A stretch of 64,000 bases of DNA from Brienomyrus brachyistius (Eukaryota > Chordata > Actinopteri > Osteoglossiformes > Mormyridae), in the NCBI RefSeq assembly GCF_023856365.1, contig NC_064539.1:27803493-27867492 (forward strand). Direction: 5' to 3'. This document shows, one piece after another, positions 60,001-64,000 of this stretch. The notes beneath the pieces are model-generated. The model ran no database searches. It saw only the letters and a list, made by a program, of their open reading frames with translations, and was not told where the DNA came from. A program made the translations under genes and the position numbers. The stretch's first letter is position 1. The number at the start of each line of letters is the position of its first letter.

Positions 60001-62491
60001 CTGCTGTTTCAGAAATGCAGTCCTTCTGTGAAGCTTACAGTCCCCTTCACACTTTCATTTTTCACAGAAAGTGCTAACTTGGGATATTTCACATTTGTGC
60101 TACCTTCTGTAAAAACGAAATAGGGTCTGTTGTGAATCTGCCTTCACTTGATCAAGGCACCAGTCCTTGTCAATAGAAATTCATACAGTAAATTTAGGAA
60201 TGCTTTAAATGAATAAACCCCATATTAGGAGTTAATAACTATTGCTGCAAGATTTCAAAGGATATTTATACATTTTATAAGTACATATGTCAGTATGATC
60301 ATGTTTCTTACATTTAGTTTAATTATGATGAATTAATTTACTTACATATTTTCTGAATGTATATGTATTTTTTTGCATGTTACAAGTTCTTCATTCATTC
60401 ATTTGTTCATTCAGTTTGGTACTGAATTTTGTGAACTATCAGTGTATAGAAAATTACATTTTCCTTATATATTCTGTATGGCTTTTTATGACTAGTTAAT
60501 TATTTAGAAGCAACTCTCATTTATGGTCCAACAAACGTTCCCTTGTCGTTTGGGGCACTGTAAAGCCTGATTCAACACAACAGCAGTTAAAGGGGATTTT
60601 GTTTGTGAGCCACAGTAAGTCATTTGTGGTTCGGCGAGCTGTAAAGGGCAATGAGATTCATTGTTAACAGAAGTAAATTCACCCACCAACACAGGAATGA
60701 TGTGCACTGCACGGCCAAAAAATGACAGTATGAGTTTGTGAAGAACTACAAGTAGCTAAACGTGGAACAAACATCTTCTCTGTGCTTGAGTTCATTTGTT
60801 AGTTTCTTTCTTTGGAGAGTTGTGGATGTCTTCATTGTTGCCTTGGAAGTCTCGCTATACAAAAAATAAAAGATTCCAGGTGCCTGATTAGAGCCTATAA
60901 CTTAGCAGTCATTCAGAATAGTGTTCAACTCATCTCTTACACAGAAATGTTTGGATACCTAATGGCTCAAGCAGATGTTTTGCACAAGGAAACCACTGAC
61001 TGAAATGCTGCTCAAAGTTTAATGTAGCATGTATGTGGGGCAGTGATGTAAAGTGCTTCAACTGGATCAAACCCAATTCAAATACAGGTTTAGATCCATG
61101 AAGCATTATTGTTGTAAGTTGATTACAATGCAAAGTATTTTCAAACTTGCTTGAAGTATTGTATGCTATGAAAAATAAAATATACCCCTTGGAGAACATA
61201 GGCCTCCACAAAAATTTGATTGCGCATCGGCCTTTAACCAGCATCTCACCTCCTGCCCAGTTAACGAGGGCTCGTCAGCCGAGTCTAGGCCTACATCTTT
61301 TAGCTGAACAGCAGGCCAGAGCGCACCTTTGTTTTCTACAGTCTTACAGTACAGCAGCAGATGTGTGTAAGATAGCGCTCCGCATATTCAATTCTGATTG
61401 CTTGAATTTGACCGAATACCCTGCCTCTTTCTCTTATCAGACACGGAAACATGTGACTACGGCTGGCACAAGTTCCAGGGCCACTGCTACAAGTACTTCA
61501 GCCATCGGCGTACGTGGGACTCGGCGGAGCGTGAGTGCAGACTGCAGGGGGCGCACCTGGTTAGCGTGCTTTCACACGAGGAGCAGCTCTTTGTGAACCG
61601 TAAGTGTCACACGGCATAAATTAAAAGCTCAGAGGGTAGAGGGTAAAAGCTCCATTCTCTTCAGTGTCCTGATTTGCAGGCGGGAGATATTGTTAGAGGT
61701 CTGCTAGTGACAGAATTGTCAATACGGCTGACGCTTTCCTTTGGATGACACTGATGTAATTTAACACTCTTTCAACACTGAGCGGGGCTTGTCCTCTCCA
61801 CTTTACCTCAGCCTACATCCATGGTGGTCAAGGAAGTGCGCAGCTGAAGAGCTTTAATTATAATCTCCCAGGACAGCTGACTCTCTCATTGGTGTCCATT
61901 TCCAGTTTGTTTTCCCAGACAAAGCTGACGCACTTCACATTCACAAAGTCCTCGTTGAGATGAGACTTCTGTCGATATGTGTCTTCAGTTGTTTTAGGTC
62001 ACAGACCTTTGGCTGCCTCTTCTGCGGAACCTAGTTTTGGTTCCTGAACTAAGATTCTGACTATCCCACTGCAGACAAATAAGGCTGTTGGATTCCTATA
62101 ATATCCATAATATATCCCTGGCAGATTGATTATACGTTTGATGCTTATACAGTCCATTCTAATATAATGCCGTAGATGTGTTCCAGATAACCTTGCTCAT
62201 TTGATACTCAATAACCTATATGATTTTGTGGAATACAGACATTAATATTCAACCATAATCAGTAGCCGGGGAAATACTTCTGATTTCAATTGTAAAGCAG
62301 CCATTTGAGAAAGAGGGAATGATTCATGGAAAATGGGTTCATGATACTAATGTGGGATAATATGTTCAAATAATTGATTCCTCGTGTGTTTCATTGTGTC
62401 TATCACAGGGTTGGGACACGACTATCAATGGATCGGCTTAAATGACAAGATGTTTGAGAATGACTTCCGCTGGACAGATGGCCGACCCATG
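38633..62491 (+). CDS. vcan: Versican core protein (5' and central exons, C-terminus beyond window)
   Basis: Versican is a secreted hyaluronan-binding chondroitin-sulfate proteoglycan of the extracellular matrix. The exons are 38633-38696, 39940-40359, 42670-42844, 43184-43311, 45007-45300, 49377-50450, 52739-55057, 55248-55361, 55538-55651, 61441-61599 and 62409-62491. They join in frame to 4944 bases, 1648 codons. Domain order: signal peptide, Ig V-type, two link modules (G1 domain), GAG-alpha, GAG-beta, two EGF modules, start of the C-type lectin domain. Residue blocks such as [43 protein letters not shown] and [15 protein letters not shown] match human versican almost exactly. Two GAG exons plus two EGFs distinguish it from aggrecan, neurocan and brevican. 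XRCC4 upstream agrees. The final lectin exon, CCP module and tail lie past 64000. I cannot tell which teleost paralogue this is. Confidence 0.95.
38697..39939. other. VCAN intron 2 (1.2 kb)
   Basis: AT-rich sequence with GTAAG donor and 'ttgcctgcag' acceptor. I see no repeat or conserved element in it. Confidence 0.6.
39940..40359 (+). CDS. vcan: VCAN exon 3: Ig V-type domain
   Basis: It encodes 140 residues with the disulfide pair of a V-set domain (LPCHFS near the start and YRCEVMYG near the end), WTK at the core Trp, and the DAGIYRC motif. The strand ending [15 protein letters not shown] is nearly identical to human. Compared with human there is an inserted Ser/Thr/Pro-rich loop ([11 protein letters not shown]) between the first Cys and the Trp. 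Both boundaries are phase 1. In lecticans this domain cooperates with the link modules and binds link protein (HAPLN). Confidence 0.95.
40360..42669. other. VCAN intron 3 (2.3 kb)
   Basis: It contains a 153-bp hAT-type MITE with perfect target duplication (41265-41433) and a family A fragment in minus orientation (about 41680-41825). No exon is visible. Confidence 0.6.
41273..41425. mobile_element. hAT-type MITE, 153 bp, with perfect 8-bp TSD
   Basis: The left end CAGGGGTGGCCAATCTTATC and the inverted right end CAGGGTTGGCCAAACTTATC define the element. The octamer GTTTAAAT flanks it at 41265-41272 and 41426-41433. The inverted core contains GGTTTTTGGGAT, shared with the MITE at 10736-10917, so the two belong to one family. 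There is no coding capacity. Confidence 0.92.
42670..42844 (+). CDS. vcan: VCAN exon 4: first half of link module 1
   Basis: The acceptor is 'ggccatgcag'. It encodes [20 protein letters not shown], then [20 protein letters not shown] and [15 protein letters not shown]. This is the N-terminal half of a hyaluronan-binding link (Xlink) module with the hallmark Cys in VC and QCDAGW. At 175 bases, phase 1 to 2, it has the canonical lectican exon size. Confidence 0.95.
42845..43183. other. VCAN intron 4 (339 bp)
   Basis: A short intron with GTGAGC donor and 'cctccacacag' acceptor. Nothing else is noted. Confidence 0.7.
43184..43311 (+). CDS. vcan: VCAN exon 5: second half of link module 1
   Basis: It encodes [20 protein letters not shown], then [23 protein letters not shown]. 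The cysteines of GCYGDK and VYCFV complete the link fold. The 128-base length and the phase 2 to 1 pattern are conserved in lecticans. Confidence 0.95.
43312..45006. other. VCAN intron 5 (1.7 kb)
   Basis: It includes a G20 homopolymer (44566-44585). The rest has no recognisable repeat or exon. Confidence 0.55.
44566..44585 (+). repeat. G20 tract in VCAN intron 5
   Basis: An uninterrupted run of 20 G about 420 bases before exon 6, likely variable in length. Confidence 0.9.
45007..45300 (+). CDS. vcan: VCAN exon 6: link module 2
   Basis: It encodes [20 protein letters not shown], continuing to [20 protein letters not shown] and [20 protein letters not shown], ending AYCFK. All four link-module cysteines are present and the [13 protein letters not shown] block equals human. 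With exons 3-5 it forms the G1 domain that binds hyaluronan. The exon is 294 bases, phase 1 to 1, a conserved lectican size. Confidence 0.95.
45370..45582 (-). mobile_element. tRNA-derived SINE, minus orientation
   Basis: On the minus strand the tRNA-like part reads with box B 'ggttcgaatcccatg' and box A-like 'tggctcagtgagctc', followed by 'gggcccctgaac'. On the plus strand the left edge starts 'ttacatttacttagcaga', the complement of the usual SINE tail. It has the same structure as the copy at 23528-23722. Confidence 0.75.
45920..46145 (+). repeat. Interspersed repeat family C, copy 3
   Basis: It has the same order of blocks as the 20865-21090 copy ('tatctttttggggaccgc', 'ccagccctaac', 'ataagtaaccaaac', 'gggacatttggtc') and is again bracketed by CA repeats. 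Confidence 0.75.
46150..46179 (+). repeat. (CA)n microsatellite
   Basis: About 15 CA units at the right edge of a family C repeat. Confidence 0.9.
49377..50450 (+). CDS. vcan: VCAN exon 7: GAG-alpha domain (alternatively used)
   Basis: A single 1074-base exon, 358 codons, phase 1 at both ends. It starts [20 protein letters not shown] and ends [14 protein letters not shown] before the GTGAGT donor. The sequence is rich in Ser, Thr, Glu and Pro and has no Cys, as expected for an extended glycosaminoglycan-bearing mucin-like segment. The end [15 protein letters not shown] resembles human INVYIIEVRENKTG, the one recognisable anchor. Only one internal Ser-Gly (ASSGL) plus the junctional Ser|Gly are available for chondroitin sulfate. 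The human exon encodes nearly 1000 residues, so this one is much reduced. The usual V1 and V3 isoforms omit it. Confidence 0.9.
50772..50908. mobile_element. hAT-type MITE, 137 bp
   Basis: The left end CAGTGTTTCCCAGTCCGGTC and the inverted right end CAATGTTTTCCAATCCACAG bracket an internal inverted 'tttttgctccctc' block. The flanking octamers TGACAGAG (50764-50771) and TGATAGAG (50909-50916) differ at one base, consistent with an older 8-bp target duplication. It belongs to a different family from the two CAGGGGT elements. Confidence 0.85.
52366..52402 (+). repeat. (TAA)n microsatellite
   Basis: About twelve AAT/TAA units in VCAN intron 7. Confidence 0.9.
52537..52580 (+). repeat. 11-bp tandem repeat TTAACTAACTC
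   Basis: Three exact copies and a fourth imperfect one, ending about 160 bases upstream of the GAG-beta exon acceptor. Confidence 0.9.
52739..55057 (+). CDS. vcan: VCAN exon 8: GAG-beta domain (alternatively used)
   Basis: A 2319-base exon, 773 codons, phase 1 at both ends, without Cys and rich in Ser, Thr, Glu and Pro. Near the start, [13 protein letters not shown] then [16 protein letters not shown] aligns with human YINGKHLVTTVPKDPEAAEARRGQFESVAPS, which contains the Glu-Ala bond cut by ADAMTS proteases. The end [11 protein letters not shown] aligns with human SVEGTAIYLPG just before the first EGF. Candidate chondroitin-sulfate Ser-Gly sites include [35 protein letters not shown] and VSGDGSS. 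ISGPEIV lacks an adjacent acidic residue after Gly. The human domain is about 1750 residues, so this one is less than half that length. Confidence 0.93.
55248..55361 (+). CDS. vcan: VCAN exon 9: EGF-like module 1
   Basis: The acceptor is 'attttcacag'. It encodes [20 protein letters not shown], then [18 protein letters not shown], with six cysteines in EGF spacing. The 114-base size, phase 1 to 1, matches lectican EGF exons. It lacks the D-x-D/N-E calcium motif, so it is a non-calcium type. Confidence 0.95.
55538..55651 (+). CDS. vcan: VCAN exon 10: calcium-binding EGF-like module 2
   Basis: It encodes [20 protein letters not shown], then [23 protein letters not shown] is the N-terminal calcium ligand motif, and [10 protein letters not shown] fits the C-x-D/N-x4-F/Y-x-C consensus for Asp/Asn beta-hydroxylation. 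It is 114 bases, phase 1 to 1. The human counterpart DFDECHSNPCRNGATC is very close. Confidence 0.95.
55720..55975 (+). repeat. Fish interspersed repeat family A
   Basis: Shared blocks are 'cacacctctgggattgaa', 'gtgtggagtttgcatgttct', 'cctcccacagtccaaaaata' and 'tgtgccctgtgacggc', in plus orientation just downstream of the second EGF exon. Confidence 0.75.
56932..57028 (+). repeat. Mixed (ATT)n-(GAT)n-(AAT)n microsatellite
   Basis: ATT units, a short GTT segment, about nine GAT units and about nine AAT units in succession. Confidence 0.9.
58125..58530 (-). mobile_element. LINE reverse-transcriptase ORF remnant (C-terminal end)
   Basis: On the minus strand the frame reads [20 protein letters not shown], then [20 protein letters not shown] and [11 protein letters not shown]. 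This resembles the end of ORF2 of common fish non-LTR retrotransposons, which have an ERSQLRWFGH-like block, a GRPRTRWRDYIS-like block and LAWERLGIP. Frameshifts are present. The adjacent 58530-58860 probably belongs to the same insertion. Confidence 0.65.
61441..61599 (+). CDS. vcan: VCAN exon 11: C-type lectin domain, part 1
   Basis: The acceptor is 'ctcttatcag'. It encodes [20 protein letters not shown], then [20 protein letters not shown] and [13 protein letters not shown]. It is nearly identical to human versican and carries the conserved Cys residues of the lectin fold plus the WDSAERECR helix. It is 159 bases, phase 1 to 1, the conserved lectican size. The donor is C|GTAAGT at 61600. 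Confidence 0.95.
61600..62408. other. VCAN intron 11 (0.8 kb)
   Basis: No repeat or exon recognised. Confidence 0.6.
62409..62491 (+). CDS. vcan: VCAN exon 12: C-type lectin domain, part 2
   Basis: The acceptor is 'tgtctatcacag'. It encodes [20 protein letters not shown] then RWTDGRPM, with WIGLNDK being the hallmark of the C-type lectin fold. It is 83 bases, phase 1 to 0, the conserved lectican size. The donor is ATG|GTAAGA at 62492. The exon carrying the calcium-binding END/WND region is expected next but is not in the window. Confidence 0.95.
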
Positions 62492-64000
62492 GTAAGAAAA
62501 GAGTGTCTTTGTTTTTCTGTGATGAGTCATGCACTTTCCAAGTTTTGCACCGTAAGAATAGACCTTTCAATGCTTGTTAAAACTGTGCTAGTCTTGGAGA
62601 ACACTTTCTGTCTGACAGTGATGTGACTGAAGAGACTAAACGCGGGAGCTAATTCATTTAGAGATATTCGTGTCCCACTCTGTCAGTATGATTGAAGATA
62701 TTTATCTCGTGCTTTGTGTGTAAGTACTTGGATCTTCCCTAGTAATCAAACAAGTTGTGTTGTGATGGAGACTGTGTTTACGTGTGGGGATTTACAGAAA
62801 GACATTCCTTTCAGATTCAGATATGGAGCTGCACAGGAGGATAGAGGAGAGACGACAAGAATAGAGGAGGGTAGCTGTTCATTCGTGTGGATTTTATTCC
62901 TAAACAATTGTGCAAAAAGATGGAGGGAGAGCTTTAGAGAGGAGTTGGTGAACAGGTGTAGAAAGACAAAGGTTGCAGGAAGTGGAGGTAGAGGGCGGGG
63001 GCGACAGGAATTGGGGAGTGGGCAGATGGGCCACACCTGTCCTCGAAATCATCACTGGGAAGTAATCTAACGAAGGAAGTCTGGGGAAAACCTACCAACC
63101 CCAACTTCAAAAGTCTAACTGCGAGCATCTGTGCAGGAGATATTATGCAGTGTTGTTTGCATCACATAATGACAGAGGAGGCAAAACTGTGGACACTTGA
63201 GCTACACTGTTGAAAGACCAGAGGCAAGAGGCCAAGATCAGGAAGAGTTTTCATAGCTGTCTGAGGCCGACAGAGAGATAGGCATCCCGCACGTGAAGAA
63301 AGGAAGTAGCCGATGATATAAAAGCTTCAAGGTCAAAGAGTACATATAGCAATCCGTGCTACTCATCCACAAAAACAGAAATCATTTTGCTGTGGTGCAC
63401 TGCATTCTGGGAGTTTTCTTCAGACACTGTCAAAACACACCTATGTCTGTTGAACATATTTTTCAAGTAATACTAACTGTCAGGAAGGTTATCATGCAAT
63501 GTTGTCATTGTTAGCACATTTACACTTAATTTACTGTTTGTTATCAGTGATACTGCCATTAAGAGCAGATATTACCAACCATGCATCCATCCATGCATCC
63601 ATGCACCCATCCATGCATCCGTCAACCGCTAAAACAGGGATGAAGAATAGCAGATATTGTAGTAATTAAATAAAGTGGATGCAGCAGTTTTCAGTTTCAT
63701 ATCATGTTGTTTCTTTCGGGTGCTTAATTAACCTTTAACCAAGTTACGACTCAGACTGAATTATACATGTGCAGCTGTATTAAGAAGCAAATATGCCTCC
63801 TCTGCATAAAAGCATCCCCTAAGCAAAGGAGAATAACAGTCACAGCAGAATACCGCAGTGATCGCAGGTCAAGTGTAGGGCGTCGGTAAGATGTTGCAGC
63901 AGTACACTGCATTATACCAGCAGCCAACTGAGAGATTGCAGCACATCCGAGAGAATCCAGCAAAGTCTGTGGTGACAAAAGGAAAATAAAGAAAAAAACA
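62492..64000. other. VCAN intron 12 (5' part, continues past window)
   Basis: I looked for the third lectin exon (a YENW...P-like block) and found none up to 64000. A family A fragment with CCATCCATG repeats lies at about 63578-63640. Nothing else can be supported. Confidence 0.55.

Larger units (their letters stand above)
55652..61440. other. VCAN intron 10 (5.8 kb)
   Basis: It holds a plus-oriented family A repeat (55720-55975), a long mixed trinucleotide microsatellite (56932-57028) and a minus-strand LINE remnant (58125-58530, perhaps extending to about 58860). The rest, including 59-61 kb, shows only short chance ORFs. Confidence 0.55.

Noticed and set aside
61147..61596. 149-codon ORF overlapping the lectin exon in another frame
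   Set aside because: It overlaps exon 11 in a different frame. The lectin reading with conserved splice sites explains the region.

Overview
This is a vertebrate, almost certainly ray-finned fish, nuclear genomic window. It is intron-rich, has GT-AG exon boundaries, many microsatellites, and fish-type SINE, LINE and hAT-derived repeats. I could not determine the species. Two multi-exon protein-coding genes lie on the + strand, in the order and orientation they have in other vertebrates: the 3' part of XRCC4 (DNA ligase IV cofactor in non-homologous end joining), then the 5' and central parts of versican (VCAN, a large chondroitin-sulfate proteoglycan).

Region 1 to about 31.2 kb is XRCC4. Five coding exons are visible (3204-3370, 3643-3792, 7109-7254, 12352-12493, 30657-30759). 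They join in frame to 235 residues: the end of the head domain, the coiled-coil stalk with the ligase IV-binding segment, an acidic CK2-type STDEE site, a basic nuclear-localisation cluster, and the terminal DDLF motif before a TAA stop. The N-terminal head exons must lie upstream of the window. The last intron is about 18 kb and full of repeats.

Region 31.2-36.1 kb is intergenic. Its main feature is a roughly 1.6 kb imperfect palindrome whose two arms each carry a decayed THAP-type zinc-finger coding segment, which looks like a relic of a THAP-encoding DNA transposon.

Region 36.1-64 kb is VCAN. It holds a probable promoter and untranslated exon 1, then a signal-peptide exon, an Ig exon, link module 1 (two exons), link module 2 (one exon), the GAG-alpha exon, the GAG-beta exon, two EGF exons and the first two exons of the C-type lectin domain. 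The gene runs off the right edge: the remaining lectin exon, the CCP/sushi module and the C-terminus are not present. The 11 coding exons join in frame to 1648 codons. Both GAG exons are multiples of three and bounded by phase-1 introns, so the V0/V1/V2/V3 splice scheme is possible, but both are far shorter than in mammals. An ADAMTS-type Glu-Ala cleavage site near the start of GAG-beta appears conserved and has gained an RGD tripeptide.

The non-coding remainder holds several hAT-type short elements with intact or near-intact 8-bp target duplications, tRNA-derived SINE copies, many fragments of one abundant fish repeat family, LINE remnants and simple repeats. I found no RNA genes, CRISPR arrays, viral genes or prokaryotic features. 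I did not find a convincing wholly new system. The THAP palindrome and the versican GAG architecture are the best candidates for a second look.
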